Shown piece after piece: positions 21,230 through 31,910 of a DNA stretch of 64,000 nucleotides. The translations under genes and the position numbers were made by a program. How positions within the stretch are numbered: position 1 is the first letter of the stretch; each line of letters starts with the position of its first letter. Source of the DNA: Trichomonas vaginalis G3 (Eukaryota; Parabasalia; Trichomonadida; Trichomonadidae); assembly GCF_026262505.1 (NCBI RefSeq), contig NC_067204.1:2203797-2267796 (forward strand), written 5' to 3'. Under the pieces are notes generated by a model that saw only the letters and a program-made list of their open reading frames with translations, had not been told where the DNA came from and searched no databases.

Positions 21230-22207
21230 TCATCGACATCTGTTTTGGATATCTAAAGAAAGGAATATCAATTGATTTGTGAGGCTTAATAAATATCTTT
21301 GCTGGAGGCATCTTTTTCTCTTTGCTAATAAAATCTCATCATTGTAATGAGTTTTACTCGCGTACTTACTTATTCCTCTTGGAAGCGCACTTCTTGAGAT
21401 TATTGATATAAGCTCTGCAGCTGGAGCTCTTTCGCTTGGATTTTTAACAAGTGTTCCATGTAATAATTCTGAAATAGTCGGGCAAACAAAGTTTGGAAAG
21501 AAAATATCTGCTTGAATAATTTCATGTAAAAGTTCCTCGTCAGTGGTTGATTTCCAAGGAAATGTCCTTGTAACCATAGCGTAAATGCAAATTCCAATTG
21601 CCCAAATATCAACAGCTTTTCCATCAAATTGTCTTTGGGAAAGCATTTCTGGAGCCATGTATATTAGGGTTCCGCAATGTGTTTTAAGATTCACGTCATT
21701 TACAACTTCAGATAGACCAAAATCGATTATTTTCGCATCGCCGTTATTGTCAAGTACTATATTCTCTAACTTGATATCACGGTGCATAATATTTCTTGTA
21801 TGTAAGTAATTTATCGCTGAAATAATTTGAAGGGAATATCGGATGATCTCGGATTCGCGAATATTTGGACCGGTTCTGACTTTGGTGAACATTTCTCCAC
21901 CAGAACAATATTCCTGAATTACCATAATTAATTTTTCTTGGTATATTATTTTTTGAATTTCAACAATTGATGGATGTTTAATATGTTCAAGTATTCTAAG
22001 CTCTTCCTCTAGTCTTATTATTAAATTTTCCCTTTCCATCTTCTCTCTGCTGATTACTTTACAAGCAAATTTTTCATTAGTTTTGATCGACTCAACTAAT
22101 AAGACGCATGCAAATAACCCACGTCCTAAAGTTGATAGAACCCTATATCCGGAAAAAGTTACCGGGATTTGAATTATGAACCCATCTAGATTTTCCTCTA
22201 AAAACAT
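21230..22207 (-). CDS. Ser/Thr protein kinase, CAMK/CAMKL-like
   Basis: 325 residues. A complete kinase domain spans about residues 19-270: glycine loop LGRGLFACVLL, VAIK-type Lys in FACKVI, catalytic loop HRDIKLENI (about 141), metal-binding DFGLS (about 161), activation-segment GTLIYMAPEML, and DIWAIGICIYAMV for subdomain IX. All catalytic residues are present, so it should be active. The HRDIKLEN/DFGLS/GT-x-x-Y-x-A-P-E combination is of the CAMKL (AMPK/MARK-like) type. The C-terminal 50 residues are basic and not a recognisable UBA or KA1 domain. ATG 22207 is preceded by TCATTTTT about 19 nt upstream, a good trichomonad Inr. The substrate is unknown. Confidence 0.9.
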   Translation of the reverse strand: MFLEENLDGFIIQIPVTFSGYRVLSTLGRGLFACVLLVESIKTNEKFACKVISREKMERENLIIRLEEELRILEHIKHPSIVEIQKIIYQEKLIMVIQEYCSGGEMFTKVRTGPNIRESEIIRYSLQIISAINYLHTRNIMHRDIKLENIVLDNNGDAKIIDFGLSEVVNDVNLKTHCGTLIYMAPEMLSQRQFDGKAVDIWAIGICIYAMVTRTFPWKSTTDEELLHEIIQADIFFPNFVCPTISELLHGTLVKNPSERAPAAELISIISRSALPRGISKYASKTHYNDEILLAKRKRCLQQRYLLSLTNQLIFLSLDIQNRCR

Positions 22208-22220
22208 CTAATTTTCTGAA

Positions 22221-22230
22221 AAAAATGATT
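22221..22230 (-). promoter_or_regulatory. Initiator (Inr) of the CAMK-like kinase gene
   Basis: On the minus strand the sequence reads GAATCATTTTTTTC, matching the trichomonad Inr TCA(C/T)(T/A); A+1 would be at 22226, 19 nt before the ATG. Confidence 0.45.
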
Positions 22231-22411
22231 CTATTACAACTAATTCAATTGGTTTTTTGAATGATCCAATATGTTTTTTGGAATATAATTTTATTAGCAC
22301 TAATAAGGATGTGGGTTTTTTGTTTTCTTTTTGGTTAAAAATTCTGAGTAGCGTTTTCAAACAAGGTTAAATTTTATGTTCTATTACATATATACGTTGC
22401 AGAAAACGAGA

Positions 22412-22773
22412 GAGGGTCAAAGTTGCTATTTGTCACTTTTCCACAAGAATATAATGGGGAAAAAGTTATCATATAGTTGATCTCATTCACTGAGGTGAGA
22501 GATGCATGTAGTGTAATGGGATAAACAGTTGGATTGCTGCTCTAAGTCCTAGGTACGAGACACATTGGCTTCATTTTTCTCTTTTTTATTGACGTAAACT
22601 ATTCAATTTTTGTGTTCTCCATTCAAATTTCAGAATTTTTTTTGCAGATTTCACGCTACATTCGAAGTTACCTTTTGTAACAACCACCACTGCCTACGAA
22701 AGACGAAAGTGTGTCACGATTTCACCCGGAAATCCGACGGTTGTTTAAGAGTAAGCACTTTTGGCACCTACTC
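22412..22773 (+). repeat. Dispersed 362-bp repeat with polymerase III-type A and B boxes, copy 1
   Basis: The same sequence, inverted, is the nested insert at 50348-50710. It starts GAGGGTCAAAGTTGC and ends GGCACCTACTC. About 100 bp in it has an A-box-like TAGTGTAATGGGATAAAC and, about 30 nt later, AGGTACGAGAC; copy 2 has the better B box GGTTCGAGAC. Spacing and order match an internal tRNA-type promoter, but no full cloverleaf folds (the putative anticodon loop is too long and the T-stem is unpaired), so it is not a tRNA gene. A tRNA-derived SINE is one reading. No A tail is seen. Confidence 0.6.
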
Positions 22774-23611
22774 ACACAAAAATGGCAATTTTTCAAATTT
22801 GTTTTATATTTCTGCAAAAAGGTTGTGATATACCATTATAAATGAGAAATCCTCTATGTATATTAGATGGTATATTGATCTGTGTTGAAGAAAATGGGCT
22901 GTTCAAGAAAAATTTCAAGGAATGAAATTATCTATGATTATTAGCCATTTTGAAGACTGATTTAAAATAAACTCGTCTTGTACTATGATCTTGAACTAGA
23001 ATAATATACAAATATTATGGAATATTCCATCCCAAAACTATAGAGCAGAATCTTATATCTTTCTTATGTATTATGCTTGTTCAGTATGGTATAGTAATGG
23101 AATCATCAATTAGATAACATATAATCATGCATGATAACACTTTTTAATAAAAACCTTGCCTTTATATTTAATAATCCAATAGATCTTATATATACAATGT
23201 GTTATAAGATGGATAGTCGTCGAATAAATGAATTAGAGTGTCCTTGAACTTTGATGTAATATAAAAAATTATTTGCAATCGCAATGAGTTGAAGATATTA
23301 CAATCTAATGAAAAGTTTAACTAACATTTTATAATGTTATAAATATGAAAGCGAATAAACGACTAGTTTGTGTATAGATTTCCTTTCTCACTAAATAGAA
23401 CAAAATTATTCCATTTCTGAGAGACCCCTTTAAACAACAATAGTAAATTGAGCATTTTCACCGCGTAGAATGAAGAAGAAGCTGTGAATAAATAACGATG
23501 ATGAAATAATTCGTGAGTTGTTGTCCGAAAACACTCAAAAAAGCAAAATTAATAAATAACCTGATATTTATTCTAAACATAAAAAAAATAAAACAAACAA
23601 GAATTAAAAAA
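22774..23611. other. Intergenic, no gene seen
   Basis: AT-rich, about 840 bp between the repeat and the 3' end of the E2F-like gene. Short antisense frames are noise. Confidence 0.5.
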
Positions 23612-24358
23612 CTATTGAATGAGCTGCTGAACCTTCTTAAGAACGAACTCGTATTTAGCTCTGCTATCATTAATCATAGAAATCTTCGGGTTCTTATTAA
23701 GGAGGAAGTCAACACTAAGGACATCTGGAACAGAAGAAACAACAGGCACCGATTTTGGCAAAGTGAAATAGTCTGGTGCCAATGTAACTACTGAGACAGA
23801 CTGTGATCTGAATATGACGCCGACCGTCGATAAAATATCGACTACCTGATATAATTTGCATAAGATCATTCTAAACTTGTTGGATCCGCCTGCAAAAATG
23901 TAGGCAACAACGCGAAGATCTATAGTAATTATATCCGTAACATAGAAGAACATAATAAGAGCAACAGTTAAATTTTGAATTCCGATAGAATGATCGTAAG
24001 GTTGTAGGCTTGATATATCAGCTTTGTTCGATCCGATAATTTCGTTATACTTGTTGATGAGGATAGATTTGAGATTGCGTAAGCCATGCCAGATAAAGAG
24101 ATCAACACCAGGTTTTTCGCAAACGCCAAGACTCTCGAAGACGTTGAGGACGTCGTATAAACGCCTTCTTTTAATTCTGAAGCGTTCCGTAATTACTGTA
24201 ATGGATGTGGCTTGGCCAATCCTGCTTTCTTGATATTCGATGAAGCATTTAACCGCTTGATGGAAATCTGGTCTTCTTTCCATATTTCCGATTGCGCCGT
24301 AGCCGCGTTGAAAGCTTTCTTCATAAGGAGCCGAATTTGATGGGTAGGTTGGATTCAT
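23612..24358 (-). CDS. E2F-family transcription factor with two winged-helix domains
   Basis: 248 residues. The first domain (about 31-95) ends in the E2F signature RRRLYDVLNVFESLGVCEKP (compare R-R-x-Y-D-x-x-N-V-L-E-x-x-G-L-I-x-K). A second, more divergent winged helix follows (about 120-195) with KFRMILCKLYQVVDILSTVG, where R-M-I-L-x-x-L-Y-x-V-V-D-I-L occupies the recognition-helix position. Two tandem DNA-binding domains without a recognisable dimerisation or transactivation region is the plan of atypical E2F7/E2F8/DEL repressors, which bind TTTSSCGC sites without DP. The first domain is certain enough to name; the second is inferred. Motifs of the expected kind occur at H2B (395-428) and elsewhere in this window. 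The ATG at 24358 is the only reasonable start. Confidence 0.75.
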   Translation of the reverse strand: MNPTYPSNSAPYEESFQRGYGAIGNMERRPDFHQAVKCFIEYQESRIGQATSITVITERFRIKRRRLYDVLNVFESLGVCEKPGVDLFIWHGLRNLKSILINKYNEIIGSNKADISSLQPYDHSIGIQNLTVALIMFFYVTDIITIDLRVVAYIFAGGSNKFRMILCKLYQVVDILSTVGVIFRSQSVSVVTLAPDYFTLPKSVPVVSSVPDVLSVDFLLNKNPKISMINDSRAKYEFVLKKVQQLIQ

Positions 24359-26211
24359 CTGTATTAAAAAATATCCTTTTTGATAAGATTTCAGTTCTCA
24401 CAAAATTTTCAAATATTCCCTCTCAATTTGTTTTTTCTTATCAAGCTAAAATTGTATAGAAATCAATATATTATGAAATGAAATTAAAATCTTTTCTTTT
24501 CAAATATAGAAACCATGTTGAATATGAACATAAATGCATGTATGAACATATTCGCTGATTTGGATTTGAGAAAGTTACGGTTATCTATAGTAGAAATTTA
24601 TTTCTTCAGAAACGTGTTCAATCTCAAAAAGTAATCCCAAAAAAATATATTTAGATTATATATATGATGTACTATGACTTTGGTTCTTCATCAGAGTTTT
24701 AAATTGAATTGTTCGAAATTCACAAGAAATTGAAAATCAATAGAGATCAAACATTATATGCGTATTTAAAAGTCATATAAAAATACATTCAACATTTCTG
24801 CATTTCTTTGATGGGTTGATAAAAATATAAAATGTTGTACTAAGGCCTTTGTCTAGTATTTTTCATCTATACAATCAATATTTTTTATGAAAGCTCAATT
24901 CAAAAATTGAATCGCTGTCATGGGTATTAAGAAAATATCTGTTATATATTATGAATATATATTAAAGATAACTAGGTATCTATTGAATGTTCGATCACCA
25001 ATCAAAATTCAATAAGTTGTTGGCCACTCTCCTTCCAGCCAACATTCGATACACTTTCTTTGATTCCTTAATAATGAGTTAGTTCTGTTGTTGTCATCTA
25101 TGAATATCATTGATTTCCTTCAGGAAGTCTTAGGATTTCGATTTTTCTAATTGTCAACATTTCAAGTAAAATAAGTGATGGAATTGCATCACTAGTGATA
25201 ATAAACCTAATGTGCTTGATCAAAAATGCTTTTTCTCTTGATAATCATTTTTCATATCATGTTTTTTTTTCATCCGTTAGGTTCCCGAAATTCTTTTCAA
25301 AAATTGAATTAAATGGAATTATTAAAAAGTTTATGTCATGTTACAAAATTATCGGATAAATATGATCACAGTAGATTGTTTCATGATTACGCAAAGGAAA
25401 AATCTTGAATTTTGAATTTTTTAATGTCATTTGATGTATAAAATTGCAAGAATCTTGTAAATCAAACACCTTTACCTTTCCACAATAAATTATGCATGTA
25501 ACCATGTACATGATATCATTCCCATTATATTTTTTGATTGGCATTGCGTCATTTCAAATTTTATGATAGCATTATCACTCTATGGAATATGTTTCCATGC
25601 ACTTTACAGAAAAGTATTTAGGTTTTCTTTATTTAATTTATAAATTACTATACTCTTGATTCAATTGTGTAATTCAAATCTTGTTCATGATATCATGATG
25701 AATTACTTAGCGGATATGTGTTACATCATATTGTGATATTCAAAAAGCCCAAAATTGTTGTATTTCTTGATTGCATTCTACAACTTTGATTTGAATTTCG
25801 GAGCAACATTTTTTCCTTGAACTTAGTGATCATGAATTTGAAGTGTGTATGATTCAGGAATGAAATATGCTCCATAAAATCTTAGTTAATTCAAGAATTT
25901 TTTCGATAATCAAAACCAAATATGGAAATGTATTCGTTGCTCTATCAGAATAGCATATAAATAGTTTTATTACATTTAGACTTGGATTTTCACTATGGTG
26001 TCACTATTGAAAATAAAACGAATTCATCAATTGAAAATTACGTCATAGATGATAAATATAACATTTTTGCCAGTGCCTGATTCAATACTGAAAATGATTT
26101 TGATTGATTTGAAACAAATTAAAAAAAAAATAGAAGTGAATAAAAAAATGAACTAGAATTCCTGGAAAAAAGTACAATAATTTTTAATAAATAGATAAAT
26201 AGATTAAGAAA
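24359..26211. other. Long intergenic stretch (about 1.85 kb), no gene seen
   Basis: Repeated passes found only AT-rich sequence with short frames (the longest about 67 residues, of poor composition). There is no tandem repeat, TIR pair or RNA gene. It contains the shared upstream region of neither flanking gene, since both have their 3' or 5' ends well defined. Confidence 0.5.
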
Positions 26212-27582
26212 CTATTGCTTGATATTTGAGATATGTTCGAGAATTTGAGTAGCAACTTCCTTAACGAGAGGGTCTGTAGATTGTTCCTTGGTAACGTTAA
26301 TTTTAGCAACATATTCAGGCAATACAATGATTCCTTTGACTAATTCTCCAATTGCCGGTTTTGTATGAGAAAGAATGAGTATTCTTGCAATCGCATCAAG
26401 GCATTTAGCAACTAGATCGTCATCAGTTGAGTCGCATCTGCTTAATACGTTCTGTAATCCGCCTTCTTGTAAAACGAACGGTAAATTAATAGAAGTAGCA
26501 AAGAGAAGTACTGTAGCGACGAATCCTGTTGTCTGTGGAGTATTTTTCTTTATCTGTTTTGGAATGAAATCTTTGAGAATCGGGAATAATTCTTTTGGAG
26601 AGCTTTCAAAGCAATTTGAGAGGCACCAGTTGGTATCAATAGGATGCTCATCAGTCATCTTCATGTATTTGTCAATCAGACCACAATCAACCATCTTTTT
26701 GATATCTTCTGGTTCGCAGATACTCATATTGCCTGCAAGGGTAAAGCAAGAGGCTACAAGCTTCGGATCATCGATGTGTTTTGATAAATACTCATGAACG
26801 CCGAGATCAAGAAAATCTGCTGTAAATAGCTGATGACGGCCATTAATTTCTGATAATGTTTGGTATACGAGATTAAGAGCTTCGATATTGTTGCATGATA
26901 GCATTGAAACTATCTTTGGAATGAGAGGTTTAATTTGTTCGACCTGGAAAGGATCAGGGATGGTAAATTGAGCCATCAAAACCTTAGCGCAAGCAACTTG
27001 CTCTGTAGGACTGTTTGATGCAAGGAAGAAATCGATAATATCATCAATGATGCCAAGGGATATCATTGCATCTCGAGCATAGCCTGACAATACAGGAATA
27101 ACTTCGATGAAATCGAGAATCCTGAATGGAAATACGCTTAGTCTTTCACGTAAATTAAACAGCAAGCCGCCATCTATGAAACCAACCGTATTTCTCTTAA
27201 AGAATGGATAAATGCATTTGCAATATGTCTCAACACCATCACCTGTCGTGACGAGAGAAATTGCTTTAATGCAATCATCGACAATCTCTTGATCTTTGGA
27301 TATTTCATCGAGTATTGTTGGATGTTTTTCAAGCAAAGAGCGGATTTCGAAGTTAAACTGCTTCAGCGTGTTGATGTTATCTGAGTATAGCACATGATTA
27401 ATGTTCTCTTTAGAGATGATGTCCTTTTCATCTCGATTATCTAACATTGATAGGCCTGGTTCATAGACAAATTCATCAGGTGGTGAGGCAAATGAATACC
27501 TGGACCTGCGACTATCACTCAGGCGCCTTTGCTTAGATGGTTCAATTGGAAGTTTCGCGTCTTTTAGAGGTGGAATTTCCAT
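26212..27582 (-). CDS. Armadillo-repeat-like protein (paralogue of the gene at 3800)
   Basis: 456 residues. A basic, disordered N-terminus (SKQRRLSDSRRSRYSFASPP) leads into about 370 residues of helical ARM/HEAT-type repeats, e.g. IKPLIPKIVSMLSCNNIEAL and ALNLVYQTLSEI. It aligns by eye with the 477-residue protein at 3800-5233 in layout and in phrases such as L-x-P-x-I-V-x-M-L-S and E-A-x-x-x-x-x-x-x-L. The R-R-x-S motifs could be kinase sites. Likely a binding scaffold; no catalytic motif. The start ATG has TCATAT immediately upstream (A+1 about 6 nt before the ATG), a minimal Inr. The spacer from 27583 to 28340 has no gene. Confidence 0.75.
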   Translation of the reverse strand: MEIPPLKDAKLPIEPSKQRRLSDSRRSRYSFASPPDEFVYEPGLSMLDNRDEKDIISKENINHVLYSDNINTLKQFNFEIRSLLEKHPTILDEISKDQEIVDDCIKAISLVTTGDGVETYCKCIYPFFKRNTVGFIDGGLLFNLRERLSVFPFRILDFIEVIPVLSGYARDAMISLGIIDDIIDFFLASNSPTEQVACAKVLMAQFTIPDPFQVEQIKPLIPKIVSMLSCNNIEALNLVYQTLSEINGRHQLFTADFLDLGVHEYLSKHIDDPKLVASCFTLAGNMSICEPEDIKKMVDCGLIDKYMKMTDEHPIDTNWCLSNCFESSPKELFPILKDFIPKQIKKNTPQTTGFVATVLLFATSINLPFVLQEGGLQNVLSRCDSTDDDLVAKCLDAIARILILSHTKPAIGELVKGIIVLPEYVAKINVTKEQSTDPLVKEVATQILEHISNIKQ

Positions 27583-28340
27583 TTATATGAATTTTTGAAA
27601 CAATAAAAAATGACTGAAAATTTCTATCGTCAATTTCTGTGGTGATCAATTTTTTTATACTGACCAATTATAACTGCAGAATGCTGGTTTTGTATGGGTT
27701 TTATGTTTTCAGGTTTTTCTGTTTTATCCATCAGAAACGATGATTTCTTCTGATTTTTGACTCAATCCGAAGTATTCAAGTTCTTTTGAATATCGTCGAT
27801 TGCTGCTTATAATTGTGACTGAGAAAACCATATGATAACGATGTTTGGCTCAATTTTAAGTCGAAAAATGTTGAATCTTCTTCAAAAAGCAAAAATTCAT
27901 GTGAATCTAGTGACTCCCTTTGATTTTAGAAGACTTGTTTTTTCCAAAAATATTATAAAAATTAAATTTTGAGATTTAATTTATAGAAAATTTTGTTCGA
28001 ATTTGAATTTTTGTAATTTTTTTGGAATGAAATTTAAGGAATTGGAAGAATTGAACTCAGAAAAAATATTACATTTTATACCAAATTCATTTTAATAAAA
28101 CCAAATATTAAATATTATGAGCCATTATCAAAATCAATTTGGTATTTCAATAATCTGATGGAAATACTTATAATTTAAGAATGTAAAAGCTTTAATTAGA
28201 AAAATATATAATGATTTAAAAGGTAAAAACATAAATATATTCATGAAAATTGAGAAAATATTTTAAAAATTTAGAAATGATTATCAAACAACAATAAAAA
28301 AACACATATTTAATAAAACAAAATAAAAATATAAAATATC
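27583..28340. other. Intergenic, no gene seen
   Basis: About 760 bp between the ARM-protein start and the kinase stop. It holds the TCATAT Inr candidate at 27585-27590 and otherwise AT-rich spacer. Confidence 0.5.
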
Positions 28341-30914
28341 TCATTTGTGGCGGTCAAAGTTTTCGAAAAATTCTTCAGCATATTCTTTGTAGTCCTGATT
28401 CGTCATCAGCTGCTTAAACAGCGTATTCAACTTCAACTCCATGAACTTCTCAGCGCACGTAGAGTACCTTGCGAGGTCAGCAACGACTGCCATTGCAGAT
28501 AACATGTTTCTTCCTTTGGAAACAATATCATGTTTCAATCTATCGCAGTAGTCAATGTATTCAGGAGCAAATCCAGTTTCGCTCAACGAATAAATCGCGT
28601 GCAAAACCAAATTTTCCAATTTCTCATCAGAATTATTTTTCAAAGCGGTTTGTATGAAAATTTTGATCAGATCCGATTCCCTCATGTCGAGCAGAGCTTT
28701 TTTATCAGGTTCGATTTTTCGGATAATAATCGCAGAATAAGGAAGAAATTCCTCGTATTTAGCGATTTTCGTAAGTAATATGATAGCGTTCTGCGTATGC
28801 GATATCGGATGTCTGCATTCCTCGTGAGTTATCACTGCCAAAAATAATCTTAATGTATCGTCGAGAGTTGGGAGTTCCTGGACCATCCAATTGTTTTTAC
28901 GGACCAAGTAGTTCGCGCCTTCACTCAGAGCGGCGATTTTGACCAAACAAAGATTCGCTTCATGATACTCTGTTGCGAGGTGTAGAAGGGAATTGATGAG
29001 TTCTGGTAAAGCAGGAATGTCATTTACGCGTATCAGATAACCTAAAGCGTGCGGAGCTGTTGTTTCATTGTCGAGATGTTCAACAATGAGTCCGTAATCG
29101 ATTTTGACGAGTTTCGAGGCATAGAAATGCGATAACGCGTTGTAAGCTAAACATATCGTATTGATATCATCTGATTCTAACGCTGCTAAAAATATTTTCA
29201 GGGATTGTTTGAGTCTAGCTTCTTTGTATTCGTCGAAATTCCAGTTTAGGTAGAAGAGTGTCGAAATTAGTTCTGTTTCGCAGCTGTTCGTAAGGAAAAT
29301 TTGAGCTTTTTTGATTAATAAATCTAAAAGTGGCCAAGAATTGGGTAATGACTCAAAAGACTTCGCGTAATAGGAAAGTAATACCACGGCTCGCATCGGC
29401 CTTTCGTTAATTATCGTAATCATGTCATTTTTGAACCAATCAGAAAATTTAATCGCGGATTGACTGAATAACACGTTGAATATATCGAGAGAAAGGTCAA
29501 GAAGAGATCCAGGTGACAAAGGAAGCATCTCGTGAAGCTTGGCTTTGAGAAATGAATCTCGATGGCATTTCCTTTGAATTATTTTCTGTAGGGCTTTGAG
29601 AACTTGACTAACTAATGCTATATTCGATGGATCTTTCAGGTAATTCTTGATTATCGACATAAATAATCTTGATTGAATTTTCGGAAGTTTTACTGAAGCT
29701 TTGATGAGTTCTGATCGAAATGAAGGCGAATGCGGATCATTTATTGCTTCTAAATCGATGAATTTCTTGCCATATGCCTTTTCCAGGATCGAATCTTGTT
29801 TTGATTTGTCCCAGGACTCCCTACGAGTTCCGAAGAAAGGCTGTGATCTGTTTATTGTTCCACGTGATAGAATGAGTGATCCCGAGCGACTGGATCTCGC
29901 TGGCCGTGGACTTTGGCGCGAATCTAAATTAAATTTCGAAAGAGAACCACTCGGAGAAGCTGGGGTTGATCTGATCGTATGCCTTACATTAATGGAAAGC
30001 CATTTTCCGTTCTGTTCGTATTCCTTGATTTTATCAAGAACAGTTTGAACATCTGGAAAATTCGTACCAGGAAACGTCACTTTTCCGGTTTTGAAGAGGT
30101 CGTAGATTTCTTTGAATTGAGGACGGTCTTTCGGATCCTCAGCCCAGCAAGATTCGATGAGATTTTTCAGAAATGGATCGGTTCTTTGGGGAAGACGTGG
30201 TCTCTGCTTTTCAACACCAACCTTGCGGAGAACGGAGATCGGATCTAAGTTCTTCCATGGTATTTCGTCTGTTAAAAGTTCGTATAATATCATTCCGTAG
30301 GAATAGACATCGACTTCAGGGCCATAATCAGCGTCATTGTGTAGTTCTGGTGCCATCCAGTTAGGTGTGCCTGCACTTCTCGTCATCGGTTCATCAGATG
30401 ATAAAAATCTTGCAACACCAAAATCGCAGAGCTTCGGAAGCAAATTATCATCCAGTAATATATTCATGGATTTTAAATCACGATGTATGATGCCAAGAGA
30501 ATGGAGATATTTCATACCATAAGCTAAACATAAAGCGATATTTGTACGAACAGTAGGCGTTAGCTTCTGTCGTCTGGTTTCATTACGTCTGAATCTGAAT
30601 AAAGAACAATTTGCAATATATTCTGTGATAATAACTAAAGGAGATGTGACACTAAATCCGATAAGTTTTAAAAAGAATGGATGTTCAGCTTTAGCCATTG
30701 TAGTAATTTCTCTGACGTATGTTTGTAATGCTGATTGGCTAATATCGGTTCGAATTTTTTTGTAAGCAACTTTATCTCCTGTTCTCTTGTCCTCAGCAAG
30801 CCAAACTTCGCTAAAGCCTCCAATACCTATTTGTTCAATCAAATCATAATTACTTGGATCAATAACGTATGTTTGTAACTCTCCGCTAAGATTAGAGAAG
30901 AGGTCACTTCTCAT
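28341..30914 (-). CDS. TKL-type protein kinase with C-terminal helical (ARM/HEAT-like) region
   Basis: 857 residues from the first ATG (30914); the frame continues upstream only to a TTG. The kinase domain (about 20-280) has GIGGFSEVWLAE, Lys in VAYKKI, HRDLKSMNILL, DFGVARF, a GTPNWMAPEL activation segment and DVYSYGMILYELLTDEIPW, the signature of the large TKL group of trichomonads and amoebae. Catalytic residues are all present. A Ser/Arg-rich linker (PASPSGSLSK, RPARSSRSGS, about 310-350) is followed by about 450 residues of helical repeats resembling ARM/HEAT, likely a scaffold or substrate-binding domain. The kinase-ARM design is known in trichomonad kinomes. No clear Inr precedes the ATG. 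Confidence 0.9.
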   Translation of the reverse strand: MRSDLFSNLSGELQTYVIDPSNYDLIEQIGIGGFSEVWLAEDKRTGDKVAYKKIRTDISQSALQTYVREITTMAKAEHPFFLKLIGFSVTSPLVIITEYIANCSLFRFRRNETRRQKLTPTVRTNIALCLAYGMKYLHSLGIIHRDLKSMNILLDDNLLPKLCDFGVARFLSSDEPMTRSAGTPNWMAPELHNDADYGPEVDVYSYGMILYELLTDEIPWKNLDPISVLRKVGVEKQRPRLPQRTDPFLKNLIESCWAEDPKDRPQFKEIYDLFKTGKVTFPGTNFPDVQTVLDKIKEYEQNGKWLSINVRHTIRSTPASPSGSLSKFNLDSRQSPRPARSSRSGSLILSRGTINRSQPFFGTRRESWDKSKQDSILEKAYGKKFIDLEAINDPHSPSFRSELIKASVKLPKIQSRLFMSIIKNYLKDPSNIALVSQVLKALQKIIQRKCHRDSFLKAKLHEMLPLSPGSLLDLSLDIFNVLFSQSAIKFSDWFKNDMITIINERPMRAVVLLSYYAKSFESLPNSWPLLDLLIKKAQIFLTNSCETELISTLFYLNWNFDEYKEARLKQSLKIFLAALESDDINTICLAYNALSHFYASKLVKIDYGLIVEHLDNETTAPHALGYLIRVNDIPALPELINSLLHLATEYHEANLCLVKIAALSEGANYLVRKNNWMVQELPTLDDTLRLFLAVITHEECRHPISHTQNAIILLTKIAKYEEFLPYSAIIIRKIEPDKKALLDMRESDLIKIFIQTALKNNSDEKLENLVLHAIYSLSETGFAPEYIDYCDRLKHDIVSKGRNMLSAMAVVADLARYSTCAEKFMELKLNTLFKQLMTNQDYKEYAEEFFENFDRHK

Positions 30915-31544
30915 TAAAGTCAATTTTATTAAATTTTGACACGAAATTTTGCTATTTGGTTCTCGTAATAAGAAATATTATGTTTTACAAAAATGTTGGA
31001 AATCTAAAATTGAAATGATAAATGGTTTATCGTTTTTATGTTTTTATATCAAATTTTCAATAATAGTATACCATTTATTATTAGGAATAAAATGATTGCC
31101 TTGGCTCAAAATTAACCGTTTACAACTTCTTGTGATATCGAATTAAGGGACTATGGATATCCAAATATCATTTAAATTAAATTTGAAGAAATTCTGATAT
31201 AACGGATTTTTATTTGATAAGGGAAATAAATTGAAAACTTGATAACATAAACTTAAGAGATTTTATATCGGTAAATCAATAATTCATTCAAATTATTTTC
31301 AAACTATATTCAATTTTTCAAATAAGATAATTTTAATTGCCGTATCCTTTTTAAAATACATGTGATATCAAATTATTTATTTTAATTTTTAATCAAATTT
31401 TAATGATGGCAACTTTTTTACATCCCACAATCTCTTGCGTTAATTGGAACCTAAATTTCCATCAATTTGGATAAAATAAATCATTTGATCTGAATATTTT
31501 AATCGCTTTGACCTGTTGTATGAAATTATTAGAGAAATCGATAC
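30915..31544. other. Intergenic upstream of the TKL kinase
   Basis: About 630 bp. AAATCGATAC at 31535-31544 is the left half of the 10-bp duplication flanking the element that follows. Otherwise nothing recognisable. Confidence 0.5.
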
Positions 31545-31679
31545 GAGTAGGGGTAATTTTAGCTAAAAGTGACACACCCGTGAAGGGTGTGATTACCGAT
31601 CGGTAATTTCGACAGTTTAGAATTTAAAATTTTTTATGGAACTGTTGCGAGTTTCATAAAGAATTTAAGGAATATAAGC

Positions 31680-31800
31680 AAAGATTTGAATCAAAATCTT
31701 AGACCTAAGCCGCTCGATTCGCTCGCGGCTTCCGCGAATTACAGATCAGCAAAGATTTGAATCAAAATCTTCGAACTAAGCCGATCGCTTCGCTCGCGGC
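31680..31800. repeat. Duplicated hairpin pair
   Basis: Two tandem copies of about 65 bp, each with a hairpin from AAGATTT/AAATCTT and one from AAGCCG/CGGCTT with a CG-rich loop. Within the TIR element; locally GC-rich compared with its surroundings. Confidence 0.6.
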
Positions 31801-31910
31801 TTTCGTTATTATTTTAAATTTGCATATTTCCATCAAAAGTTCATAAGGTAAAAAATTTCGTTTATTTTTACTAAAAAAAAGGTTTTTGATAATAAATTTA
31901 TTTTATTTCG

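Noticed and set aside
22490-22570. A tRNA gene
   Set aside because: A and B boxes are present, but the anticodon loop is about 9 nt, the T-stem does not pair and no acceptor stem closes; treated as part of a dispersed repeat.
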